DNA of 64,000 nt from contig JAJUBI010000007.1 in NCBI GenBank assembly GCA_022419385.1, forward strand, positions 1,645,768-1,709,767, given 5' to 3'. Source of the stretch: Paraconiothyrium sp. Pb-2020 (Eukaryota > Ascomycota > Dothideomycetes > Pleosporales > Didymosphaeriaceae). The notes under the pieces were generated by a model. The model ran no database searches. It was given only the letters and a program-made list of their open reading frames with translations, and had not been told where the DNA came from. This document shows, one piece after another, positions 34,869 through 46,144 of this stretch. Both the position numbers and the translations under genes were made by a program. Position 1 is the first letter of the stretch. The number at the start of each line of letters is the position of its first letter.

Positions 34869-36706
34869 TCAGCTCCTTCGCCCTTTCCCATCCATCCTGT
34901 CTAGGACAAAAGTCCAGCCTAAGGCTGCAAGCGCGACGAGTAAGAGCCAGCTCCACCATACAAGGCCAATAGCGCCAATGTCGATGCCTTTCGCGAGAAT
35001 TATGCCGCCGATTACTGGGCCTATCGCGCTCGAGAATGCGCTCAATGTACTACCAGCGCCGTGCACGGTTCCCAATACTATCTTCCGTGGCGCAGCTTCC
35101 GTGAGGAGAATAACGCTACTAGGCATAGCCATTGTTCTTCCCATGACCTGTAAGAACAGGACTGCGGCCATCGCGATCCATTCAGTGGTTTTGTGCCCTG
35201 AGAGAAGAGCTAGGTATGGTGCGAGCAGATATGCCATCGGAAAAATAGAGCTTGCTATACGGAAGACACCGAGATTGCCGACGTGTTTCTGAATGCGCGG
35301 GTAGATGAACAGCTGAAGCAGGATCCCACAAATGCCGAATGTGGCGAGATAAAGACCCACGGTAGGCGAAGCGAGGCCGAGGCCGCCGGTAAAGTGAACA
35401 ATTGTAGGATTGGCACCTTGAGATGTAGGCATACTTATAAATACCGGAAATATGTGGAGGAAGGTCGCGTTATGCAGTGGAAGCAGACCAAAGGCAAGGA
35501 GGGTCTTGAGAAGAGGACGTGTCCAGATACCACGATGCCTAGATCCACGTGAGGCGCGTTCGTTTCGAGTCGGAGTTGACAATCCTAAAGCAGATTCATC
35601 GACCATTGAATCGGCCCTTAGCGATTGGGTTTCTCCGATCTGAATTGATGAATAGCCGGAACCAACCCCCCGCATCTGTTTTGTGATGAATTCGGAGATG
35701 ACGGTGCCAACTGCCAGCCCGGGGTCCCAGCTATTTTCTCTTGAAGGTAGACTTTCTTTCAGCCACAGGGTAGCGAGCACTGCGCACATAGCTAGAACAG
35801 CTCCGTTGAACAGCGCCGGGAGAGCATATGGATACTCAATCGCCCAAGCAACCTATATCAGATACGTGATGAGTGAATGCCCGCGAGGCTGTCTTGAATA
35901 AGAGTACTCACACCGTTTGGTTGATGGTAAAAGTTGAATAAGCCTGAAGGACCAAACAACCACGGGATGTGCTTGACTGGGTCCGCTAGACAACCACCAA
36001 TTGCCAATGCCGCAACGCGCCCCGAGTTGAAGACGACCGGCAAAGCTAGAAAAGCCCGCGTGTGATACTTGCGCTCTTTCACAATCTCAGCGGTCATTGT
36101 CCGCATTACGCCTAGCATCCCATTTGCCATTCCAGCCAATACCCTCCAGAACAGCAGCATCCCTATTGTTCTCGAAAACCCAAAGGCCAGATTTGCGATG
36201 ACGCTGATCAATAGTCCTAGCAGGATAGCTGGTTTGCGTCCATAATAATCCGATAACCGACCCCAGATCATAGATGTCGACATCTGACCTAGTGGGTATG
36301 CGGCGACTAACAGTCCGGTTAGACGCGAGATCTGCTGCGGTGCGGAGGGATGGTCTGGATCCGACAATATCGATTGGACTAGATAGTAGAGATATGGCAG
36401 CAGACATGCATTCGAGAGCGGCGTAGAGAGACGACATAATGCCAACAACAGCAGCTGTTTCTTCTGTGGTAGGTTTCGCCAGGTGACCTTCTTTTCGACA
36501 ACGCTGTCCTTTGCACCAATCTCAGTATGCTTTCTAGCGTCATAACTATCTATGACCACTTACTTCGGACCCCAGGGAGTCGAGAGCCTTTTCATGTTGT
36601 TGTCCTGCTGCGGTGGGAATGTATCAGCAGCTACATATGCAGAAAAAGGCTAGAGGGATGCACCTTCTAGCAACCCGACCCCTTCAGCGCCTTCCCTGTC
36701 GCTCAT
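34869..36706 (-). CDS. MFS transporter, DHA1 type (zinc-induced-facilitator/YCR023C-like)
   Basis: This is a plasma- or vacuolar-membrane proton antiporter of the major facilitator superfamily. The proposed exons are 36706-36664, 36607-36564, 36520-35912 and 35852-34869, giving 559 aa. The last junction (59-nt intron) is secure. The two small 5' exons rest on a weak GTGCAT donor and a 43-nt intron and are less certain. The N-terminal half holds six hydrophobic segments and motif A as GRLSDYYGRKPA, followed by FWRVLAGMANGMLG. A charged cytosolic loop of about 80 residues precedes the second six-helix bundle (LLAFGLLPLHNATFLH, GLYLATFGICGILLQLF, GPVIGGIILAKGIDIGAIG). This architecture suits drug, metal-chelate or organic-acid efflux. 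The substrate is unknown. It is transcribed away from the sugar transporter. Confidence 0.88.
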
Positions 36707-38120
36707 GATGCCTGACTATCAATAAAAATTGCTCATCGGAGATGTATCTTGAGCGGATCAGAGGTTGAGAGGCTACTTGCTCATAGGCAAGAACTATGCC
36801 AAAGTTCTTCAGGACGGCGACGCTGGGTGAGAAAGTACGAACATCCCTTGCAGGAGTGACGCATGCTTTTGAGCCTCGCTCTTACCAGGTTGGACTCGCA
36901 CAGACTACCTGGCGATTTCACCATTTTTGATTGAACTGTAAGTCCGTCAAACTGACCGAGCCAAGTGCCTTCCCAAAGCTCCGCAGTGTTCCAATCTTGT
37001 GCACAGAGATCAATTAATAGAAGTTAAAGGTAGATTGAACTGGGCAAGGAGCCGGGCGATCATGTATCACGGAAGACGCCCTGGTAGAAGCCATTGGTTG
37101 AGGGGCTGTTCCGGGGACGCGCTGATTCGCTCGTGTGAAACCCTGTCCTGCTCCGCAATGAAATTAGCCATGAGCATCAATCAGGTTTGGTGGGCAAACG
37201 GCCAAGCAGCTCACTATCTCATAGCATATGAGAACCGAGGCAGAATTGGACATTAGATTGTGTGAGCGTGCAAGTGCCACGTCAGGCAATGGAAGACTTG
37301 GAGCTTGGGATCCGATCCTTGATCACCTTTTGTGATGAGGTCTATGCAAGACACGATGCATGCGATCTAAGCTCGAGGCAAAAAGGTCAGTGCTTGAGCT
37401 GTTCTGTTGCGGGATTCGGGTGTGGAGGAATGGAGGAGAGGCGACGGGAAGAAAAGCGGGGATGAAAGATGCGACTAGTCTCGAACAAGCGTGGCATTTC
37501 CCCATTCCATTCCTCGCCCACGCCCTCTTGCTTCGCGAAGCACTGCTCGAACCGCCACAATACTCTGAATACAATAGGAAGCTTACCCTTGCGGGGTTTC
37601 CGATTGAACGAGCTGATCAATGCGACCGTGGACGAAGATATAGATTGCTATCGCGGGTTTCCGTAACGTGGCATGTACAATTTACGTACTGCAAGTTCTC
37701 CAGCTTGCAGCTACCCTTGGCTGCGGCGGGGTGATTGTCGCACATCTCGTTTTCATCAGTCCACCCGAAGCTGAATCTTGCGCGTCCTCGCTGTCTACGA
37801 AGGTCCACTGTATTGGATGTAGAAACAGTTATCGGGACGCCACTGCCTCCCATTCAGCCTATGCTAAGAAGGAAATACGAGGACTGCATCGTGACATCTT
37901 CCCTCGCGCTCTTGCTATTCGTCACCGAACTGCCGGTCTTGCCCAAAAACGTGGGGGAACATGAGGCCTCGAACGCCACCCTCGACACGAGATGTAGAAG
38001 AGCCCGGATGTGAGCCCACCTCCGTGATGGCCAGCCCCAGACTCTTCAGTCCCACTGATATTCATAGCGTCGTCAAACAACGACTGCGGCGAGCCTCTTC
38101 TGCCGCCCCAATTCGACGCA
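36707..38120. other. Divergent promoter region between two MFS genes
   Basis: These 1.4 kb separate the DHA1-type and sugar-porter genes. They contain overlapping open frames of 80-125 codons on both strands around 37320-37760 that look like chance. No motif is supported. Confidence 0.4.
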
Positions 38121-40020
38121 ATGGCGACCTCATCAGCAGCTTCAGCAGCCAGCTTGCCAAAGAAGGCCTCCATTCGCATCCTAGTCGTCAGTCTCTTCTT
38201 TGGACTTGCTTCTTTAGCATGGGGGTATGTGAGACTATGTTCCAGCTTACTATGCTAACGTGACTTAAGGTACAACATTGGTAGGCAACGCGGTCCTACG
38301 GCTTACCAGGCACGAGTGTTACCTGAAAACTAACATCTTAACTTAGGTATTATGGCCACTATATACATCCATCCAGGTTTCATACATTCGCTTCATAAGC
38401 CAACGAAAGCTATGACTGGTCTCATCACTTCGATATACTACCTTGGCACGTGGCTCAGCTATCTTTTCGTATCCCACCCGCTCGCTGATCGGTTTGGGAG
38501 AAGAGTAGCTGCAGCGGCTGGCGTTCTGGTAACGGCACTCGGCGCTGCCATTCAAACTGCTGCAAATGGACACGGCGGTATTGCGATGATGATAGCTGGG
38601 CGCATAGTATGCGGTTTTGGGCTTGCCATTGTGTCTACATCGGTTCCACTGTACCAGAGGTACGCCGACTACGATCTTCGAGCCCACATGCTGACGTATA
38701 CACAGCGAGATCTCGCCCGCGAAACATAGAGGACGTTACGTTGTCATCAATCATATTGGTCTCGTCGCCGGCCTGGCCATCGCATTCTGGTAAGCACCTC
38801 GTAACAGCTCTAATCATATTCAGCGCGATTGACATGTACAGGATTGGCTATGGTATCAGCCACTGGGAAACGGCACGTGGAAATTACTACGGATGGCGTG
38901 TTTCAATGGCACTACAGTTTATACCAGAATCTGTATTTCTGCTTGGAGTATTCCTGTGTCCCGAGACGTACGTCTTGCTCCCCAGACAGTAAACCTTGCA
39001 TTAACAATTTGTTCAGTCCTAGATGGCTCGTAGAAATCGGACGTATTGATGCTGCTAAACGAAGTCTTGCATGGCTGCGGGCATTAAGCCCCACTGATCA
39101 GCGTGTCATTGTGGAGCTCGAGGAGATCGAACAAGACGTTCATAACCGGCGTAACGCAACCGAGCAAGGATGGACTGTACTCTTCACCAATCCGCCTCTA
39201 TTCAATCGACTATGGAGGGCAGCGCTACTACAGTTCATGGCGCAGATGTGTGGCAACACCTCCATGAAGTATTATCTGCCGTCAATCTTCATGAGCTTGG
39301 GCATTGAGCGCAAATTGACCCTCATGATTGGTGGCATCGAGAGCACCTTGAAGATTGGTTGCACAGTAATCGATACTTGGCTCGTTGATAGATTTGGTCG
39401 GAGACTGACACTGGTTGCATCTTGCCTCGTTATGAGCCTTGCCCTAATGGTAGGTCTCTTCCTGACGAATACCAGGAAATTTTCTGACTTGCTCGCAGCT
39501 TAATGCTGCATTGCCACTAGCATACCCAAACAACATCAATCACGCGGCTGACTATGTGTGCATAATGTTTATCTTCATCTACACTTTTGGGTATTCAATA
39601 GGCTTCGGTCCGGCTGCTTGGGTATATGGTTCGGAAATCTTCCCAACCAATTTCAGAGCTCGCGGGTTGAATATCGCTGCGTCTGGCAGTTCCATTGGCT
39701 CAATTATCTCGTCTCAAACTTGGCCGATCGGCATGAGCACAATTGGCTCTAAGACGCATTTCATCTTTATGAGCGTAAACTTAGCTTCTGCACTCATCAT
39801 TTGTAAGTTTCCTTCTGTCAAGGCCTCAGATTCTGACGAACACTTATGATGTACAGGGCTGCTGTATCCGGAGACCAGCCAGCGTAGCCTCGAAGACATG
39901 GAGTCGCTCTTCAACAAGAATTACCAGTCCCGGCATAGCCTCGAAAATGAGCATGATGCGTACCATGACCACGATGAGGACGCCGCAAAATCTCCGGTGA
40001 TCAAGGGAACGTCGGTCTGA
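38121..40020 (+). CDS. MFS sugar transporter (sugar porter family), 8 exons with an 11-nt microexon
   Basis: Proton-linked hexose or oligosaccharide uptake at the plasma membrane is predicted. The exons are 38121-38224, 38270-38280, 38347-38659, 38706-38789, 38842-38967, 39017-39449, 39499-39802 and 39857-40020, giving 512 aa, the usual length. All introns are 45-66 nt. The 11-nt second exon supplies the Y-N-I of LAWGYNIGIMATIY, the position of the family's GYD motif. Here Asn replaces the usual Asp. Other family marks are DRFGRR after helix 2, the GRIVCGFGLAIVSTSVPLYQSEISPAKHRG segment rebuilt by splicing, PETPRWLVEIGR, VDRFGRR in the second half, GSEIFPTNFRARG and a closing YPETSQRSLEDME. 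The gene is intact, but any caller missing the microexon would call it broken. The substrate is unpredictable. Confidence 0.92.
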
Positions 40021-40372
40021 AAACTAGGGACCGCTTTCTTGCCACGTAACATCAAGTGGTCAATCCTGCCTAAATATTTGAAAATCGTCAAAGTGAATAT
40101 CGTGTGAGATACTCAATGACAAGCGAATTGCAATCATTAACAGCACGGGCATCTCTGACCTTTGTCTTATTACATTTTGCGAGTATTGCGATGCGACACG
40201 CTGTTCAAGGCCGATAGTAGATCTGCGGCAGTCTAACCGCTTTCAGCATCCACCGGTGTTGCATCCCATCTAATCAGATGAGATTTTTCCGACGCTTCAC
40301 CACTTCACTCCACCACTCCACTCCAGCAACCCTTTCCGCTCGTGGGATTCAGGTTCCTCTTGGCCAGCCAAG
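40021..40372. other. Intergenic between two tandem MFS genes
   Basis: This short gap between same-strand genes contains the repeated phrase ccactccactcc just before the next start (about 40307-40325). There is no other feature. Confidence 0.4.
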
Positions 40373-41897
40373 ATGACGACAAAATACACAATCCCCCTCA
40401 TCTACCTCACCTGTTTCCTGTTCCTTTTTGGCGAGACCGTACAACCCGCACCCCGCCTCGCGATCTACGAGTCAATCGTCTGCCAACAGTACTACGGCTC
40501 GACAGGCCCCCACAACTGCAAAGTCGCGCCCGTGCAGCAGGAACTCGCATTGCTGGGTGGTATCGAGCGATTATCGATTATCATTCCGAGCATCCTTGCG
40601 ATACCCTTCGCAACGTTGGCCGATCGCTATGGACACTCCTTCGTTCTTGCTATCGCGATGTTTGGCGTGTTTATGGAAGATGGGTGGCCGTTCCTAGTGA
40701 CGTGGTTTCCGGACGTGTTCCCTATCCGTTTGATATGGCTGCATTTCCTGTTCAGCTGCGTGGGAGGGGGCTTCACGGTTATAGTCACCCTGCTCCACGT
40801 GATCATTGCGGATGTTGTGAGCGCAGAAGAACGGACAAGTATGTTCTTCCGTTCACGGGCTGCGGGTGTGGCGGCGAGCATTGTGGGTTACGCTACCAGT
40901 GGGCTCATGATGAGGGTGAATGATTACCTGCCTTGGGCGGTTGGCCTCGTTAGCCTTGTCCTTGGCACTGCGACGGCGACGATGATACCGAATCAGACTG
41001 TCGAATCGACTAGCAAGCCTGCAGATGCTGGCGGTGCATCTGCAGGGTGGATTCTGAGAGTGCAGAACGCAGCTGAGGCTCTAAAGGACGTTGCTAAGCT
41101 CCTCCTTGGGAACAAGCAAGTAGTGGCAATGCTGGTACTGGTCTTTCTGTGCCAGCTGGGTTTCGATGCAGGACCGCTCATGCTGGCCATTTACGTCTCA
41201 AAGCGCTTCGGCTGGACCTTTTCGGATGTAAGCAACTGCCAAGCCTGTCATACATTTAAATTTGATAGACGCTTACTGTCACTTTGCAGGCTAGCTTCCT
41301 CAATTCGCTCGAGATGAGTGTGGAACTGCTCATGCTCGTGCTTTTCCTGCCACTACTTACCACAATCCTACCTGCCCAATTCCAGAGGCTCTCTCCTGCC
41401 ATGAAAGACAAACACATCGCAGCGTGGAGCCTGGTAGCCCTTGCGGTCGGGCAGCTCTGCTTGGGCTTTGCACCTGTCGTAGCGATAGCTATCTTGGGTA
41501 CGTGTTGGTCTCGTAGTCAATTACCTCATCACCAAAATAAACACAATGAGTATTCACTAAGCGTTAACTAGGCGTCGTAATTCTAGCCATGGGAGCAGGC
41601 CAAGATTCTCTACTGCGTTCTCTAGCTACTAATTTGGTCTCTGATTGCGACATTAGCATACTATACTCGGCTATCACCATGTTGCGAGCTATTGGAGGCT
41701 CCATCAGCGGGCCAATATATGCTTGGTTGTATACTGTAGGCCTCAATCAGAAACATGAGGTGTGGCTTGGGCTTCCTTACCTTGTCGCGGGTACATTGTT
41801 CGTGGTTGCTTTAGGCCTACTGATAGTCTTGTCGGTTCCAGAAAGAGACGGGTACGAAGCTATCAATGACCAGGAACATGACGAAGCGAGCGCTTGA
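40373..41897 (+). CDS. MFS transporter of unknown substrate
   Basis: Exons 40373-41227, 41290-41497 and 41572-41897 give 462 aa. Introns of 62 and 74 nt have GTAAGC and GTACGT donors. Twelve hydrophobic segments can be traced. The first loop carries an unusual long exofacial segment (RLAIYESIVCQQYYGSTGPHNC) with two Cys. Motif A is present as LADRYGHSF, with His in place of the common Arg/Lys. The second bundle includes LLMLVLFLPLLTTILPAQF and AMGAGQDSLLRSLATNLVSD. The layout resembles fungal MFS proteins often found beside metabolite or catabolic gene sets, and it is not a sugar porter because the PESPR-type and PET signatures are missing. The stop lies 266 bases from the end of the convergent pectate-lyase-like gene. 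Confidence 0.85.
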
Positions 41898-42163
41898 ATA
41901 GCGAGTGTATAAGACGCACGCACCATAGCCGCATACTAGCGTCGCATAGACCTCAGTGTTTTAGCAACTTGCATCAATTGCCGTCTCATCCTGTGAATGA
42001 ACCATATGCATGTTTCAAATGCAGAAGACTTATTATAGTAAACCACAGCGAACCCGAGGTAGTACTTCCATACGCCCTTTATTTCTTGAGCGAATCGGAT
42101 CTCAATTTAGAAAGCTTGGTAAGTGCATTTGTATTGAACAATGCAGTCCGGCTAACTTAGATC

Positions 42164-44719
42164 TTACTGTGCGCTCTCAGCTCCTGCGAAAATGGCAATG
42201 CCAACCTTCCGCGCCCAGGTGCTTCCCTCATCGTCCTTGATCGCCACGTTGATGTAATCAATCCCAGTCACTGAGCTTGCTGTATATGTCGCATTGCTTC
42301 CGCTAACCGTCACCGCTCCCTTCGTACTTCCACTAACCGCGAACGTCGGGCTCTGGAACCCAGCAGCTAGCAATGCGTTAAGATCAATCTTGACACTCTT
42401 ACTAGGGCCAACGAAAGCATGTGGTTCAGCCATGAAGTTGATGTACCCCTCAATAGCCGTGTACCCATCTCCACCCGTGCTGCCATCCCACCAGTCCGCG
42501 ATACCGTCATTGTCAGCATCCCAAGACGAATCGCGTGTTACAGTAGCAAAATCTTCAAGACCTCCAACATCGGCAGGGTCATCGATGATTCCTGCTTTTC
42601 CAGTTTTAGATCCCTTGTACGTCTGAGTGCCGGCGACGGTCTCATTTACAATGCGCTTATCGTGGTCATCCATCATAGGTGATCGTACACCAGTGTCGGA
42701 GACGACGCGTTTGTACGCTTCGGTCGAGGATTGTGTCTCGACGTATGACTCAAAGAACCTATTGTAGGCGTCAGCCAAAAGCAGTGGACTAAGATGAACA
42801 GATGTAGCAACCTACGATGAGCTGAAGAATTTCTGATAAGACACACCACCATTCGTCACAGTAGCTGTGCAAGCTACGTTCGAAGTCTTGCCAGTCCCAT
42901 CATCGACGACTTGCGTAGAGTTCTGATCGAAATGGCCAACCATCGAATTCCCAGCGCAATAATACTGCTGTACGCCGTTGGCGGCATCCTCGTACTGAGC
43001 ATTGAGGTCAAAAGTTTTCGTACTGTTGGGCCCAGGCTTGTAATAGTTGTTCACGAAGTTGACCTCGTTTGCACCACCATCTGTAGTCCTGTCACCAAAA
43101 TTGTAAACAACGTTGTTCCGGATATCCAGCTTTCCGGCAAAGAAGGCACTGTCGTTCAGTCCGCCTGCCATAGACCAACTGCGGCCTTCAGCGTGGGCGA
43201 TGAGGTTGTGATGGAAAGATCCCACGTTGCCACCAATGCTAGCGGCGTATCCATGCTGAGTGCCGGCTGGATAGTTCTTGTGGCCTGCGTCGTTGAGTGG
43301 TTCTGAGATCATGGTTCGCTGGAGTGTGATGTTGTTGGCAGAACGAGACGAGAATGACTCGTCGATAGTCCAGCTGATGGAGCAGTGATCGAAGATGCAG
43401 TGGTTGGATCCCTGCATTCCCATACCATCGATAGTTTCTCCGGATATTTTGCCTGGACGTACACGCATATGACGAATGATTACATCCGTGCCGCCACTCA
43501 AGCCTAGGGGATATCCTTGAACAACTATTCCTTTCCCAGGAGCTGTTTGCGCCGCGACAGTGATATACTGGCTGTTTATAGTCATACGTGATGTCGTGGT
43601 AATGACACCGGCGACATCAAAGACAACGATACGAGGACCCGTAGCAATAGTGAGGGCATACCGAAGCGTACCTTCGTCTGTGCTGTCATCTAAGCTCGTG
43701 ACCTTGACAACTTGTCCACCTCGTCCGCCACGTGCGAACCGACCCCAACCTTCGGCTCCAGGAAATGCAAGCTGTCGACCACGGAACATGTACATACGTC
43801 CAATATATGTAGAGTTGCCCGCAACCACATCAACACGCCAATAGAAAGTATCCATAGTGTTCAGGCCAGTAAGCGTTATACTCGTGGTATTGACTCCAGT
43901 GGCTACACTTTCGAGACTTGTAGGTTTGGTACCAACATAGATGTTGTAGGATGTGCCAGACACTCCAGATGGTGCACGCCATGAGGCAGCTAGTGAGGAT
44001 GTGCCTTTGAGGTCGTTCCACTCGTCTTTGTTCGATGGATTGGGAATTTTAATTTGCTGCGCGAGTGAGGGACCATCGATCTCGATGGCGTTGAGGAAAA
44101 CGCGACCATCTCCACCGCTAGGTGTGTAAACAATGGCTACTGCAGTTGTTGAAGATGCGACGTTGAACTTGATGTAAGAGTTGCCAGACTCATATACGTT
44201 GTCCACCCGCGAGGTCTGATTGATTCCACTTGCTACATTCTTCCCAGCTGCTGTGATGGAAAGTGTGGCTGGGTTGGCGATGCTCTCCCAGGTGTTATGC
44301 CATGTAGTCAATGTGTGATCGCCAGCTGGAAGTCCGGTAACTGTAAGAGTGATCTCGCCATTGGTACTAGTCTCGGTGGTTATGCCTTGATTAACGATGC
44401 GCTCGCCGATGGATGGAAGAGGCCGGCGGTATTGTTGTTTGTACTCTCCACCCTTCAATGTACCGCTAGACTCCAGCTCGAATATAATGTTGTTGATGGT
44501 CGTCGAACCCCATGCGGATACCGACCATCTTGACCAATCAGAGTCTGGCAGATCTCGAGCAGTTGGAAAGTAGAATTGCACACGCATTCTTGTCGCAGCA
44601 TCAACCGGAGCTGCGGCCCTAGGATGATTGGCATGTTTTTGTGGGGCTATGGGCGTAGCAGTTGTTAGGCAAAGAGCGCAGAGAGCCGTGACGGCTTTCA
44701 TGAAGTCTTGGGCCCTCAT
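42164..44719 (-). CDS. Secreted pectate-lyase-like enzyme with FN3 domain; frame interrupted by one TAG
   Basis: This is predicted to cleave pectate-type polymers by beta-elimination outside the cell. The signal peptide is MRAQDFMKAVTALCALCLTTATP. Residues about 45-220 form a beta-rich, malectin-like module, 230-310 an FN3 domain (SYNIYVGTKP, FYWRVDVV), and 320-600 the right-handed beta-helix lyase (LAFPGAEGWGRFARGGRGG, GSNHCIFDHCSISWTIDE, SFHHNLIAHAEGRS). The C-terminal 200 residues include DADNDGIADWWDG, typical of secreted glycan-active enzymes. The frame is open from 44719 to 42815, hits TAG at 42814-42812, and then continues in the same frame to 42164. Removing 42815-42789 (27 nt, GTAGGT...CTTAG) restores one 842-aa protein. 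So would a 54-nt intron with a weak GTCTTA donor. Otherwise the gene is a pseudogene or is read through. Confidence 0.85.
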
Positions 44720-45822
44720 GACGGGCGATACAAGTCGTGGGAAGCGGCGACCTGGTAGGCACGTAGTGAGAACTCGTGCTTAAAGACATCGTCGCGGGTC
44801 AATGTCGAGCGAGAAAGGTCTTACTCTCGTTTGGCGATTATTGCAGGCATTCTTTGGGGTCCGTTGCAGTCCTTCCTTAAGAAGTACGATCGCCCTGTTC
44901 CTGTGATAGGAACAATAGATTCGAGTACAAGCGTGCACCATGTTCATGTAGCGCTAAGCTGAACCATGTTAGCTTGCTTCGCAATGTGCGATAATTGTGG
45001 GTTAGCGAAGTGACCTTTCAGTTGCCAAGACGGCAAATTGATGCTTAAAATGACGGTATTAATTAAGGGTCTTAGCGACGGTACCTATATTTGCCGCAGT
45101 AGCATAGCGATTCGTGGAACTACCACTAGAGCGAACAGAGATCGCCCAAGAGTACCTTCGAAGGTAGGTTATCTCAGAATGGGACCGTTTGTTAGTGGGA
45201 TGAACGTCAACTGGTTACATCCTCATAACGGTGCTCTCATACGCGTCGCCCGTTCTACCAGGTCTATTTGCGTGGGCTTCTCATAGTCTCTTAAGGGCCC
45301 CGGCCCCGGGCCTCTAGCTTCTCATGTGATACCTACCATAGGCTACGTAAGGGTACACGCTATCCCACACGTAGAAATCTATCTTACAGGTCGGCACCAG
45401 ATTTTTTCTCTTGAGGTTGGGCGTGAGCTCGTCCTACAGCGTAAAACTAAGGTGGAGGTATCAATGTTCTTACCTTCGCGCCACTTGAGAGTGCCATTCG
45501 AGGCCATGCTCGAGCCATAGGAAGAGAACGGTACTTGTCAGTAAGTGTAAAGATATTCGAGCATTCGCCAACGGTCCGGCAACTTTGGCAATACATATGG
45601 TATGTACCTGATCAGGACGTGCGCATACATCTTGTGGGCGAAGCCGGCTCCCCACACCTATTTCGCCGCTAACCGTTCGCGATGCGACTACCTTCGTCAG
45701 GCATCATCGCGAACGCGGAAAGAAGAAGTACAGAAACAACACTTGTAATTGCACGCACGAGGAGCACTTGAGGCGTGATAATCGCCGGGAGTTACCTAGA
45801 TATGGAATGACATAAAGGGTTT

Positions 45823-45854
45823 ATCTCAGCGGTTCCGGCAGAAACCGCTGAGAT
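45823..45854. repeat. Perfect 12-bp hairpin
   Basis: The sequence atctcagcggtt (45823-45834) and aaccgctgagat (45843-45854) form a perfect stem around an 8-base loop. Outside it, gttac (45791-45795) and ggaatg (45804-45809) recur inverted as cattcc (45869-45874) and gtaac (45877-45881), so the whole 45791-45881 block looks like a small imperfect palindromic element. There is no coding sequence near it. Confidence 0.5.
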
Positions 45855-45889
45855 TGTACAAGCTAGGCATTCCGCAGTAACCTCATTCA

Positions 45890-45939
45890 GCAAGTGGAGT
45901 TGCTGTTGGCTTATGGCTTACGGTCCGGCAAGTGGAGTT
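45890..45939. repeat. 12-bp direct repeat gcaagtggagtt
   Basis: The copies are at 45890-45901 and 45928-45939, 38 bases apart, just 3' of the hairpin block. They could be footprint or target duplications left by a small element, or operator-like sites upstream of the amidohydrolase gene. Confidence 0.35.
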
Positions 45940-46144
45940 ACAAGGTAAAACGAAGGGGATGACTGGCTGAACAGAGGTTCGACTCGGAGCAAGCAGGCAG
46001 GACCGAAGGCTTGGTACAACGTGGGGTATCTAATGAGCCATACTTAAACTATCGTCTCCATTCCACTCGTTTCTTATTAGCAGTTTCCGCACCACGTTTA
46101 GTATCAGTCCAAAAGACGACGAGAACGATCAATACCTAGGTACA

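Larger units (their letters stand above)
44720..46144. other. Intergenic with small repeats, no supported gene
   Basis: This contains the promoter side of the lyase gene and the amidohydrolase 5' flank. At 45287-45310 there is a GC-only palindromic patch (gggccccggccccgggcc). A hairpin and a direct repeat near 45.8-45.9 kb are listed separately. No ORF is credible. Confidence 0.4.

Noticed and set aside
38352..38729. Short ORF ending inside the sugar porter, suggesting a broken gene
   Set aside because: The stop is inside the intron 38660-38705; correct splicing gives an intact 512-aa protein.
45965..46000. B-box-like ggttcgactcg as a tRNA gene
   Set aside because: The last consensus bases are missing and no A box or cloverleaf is found upstream.
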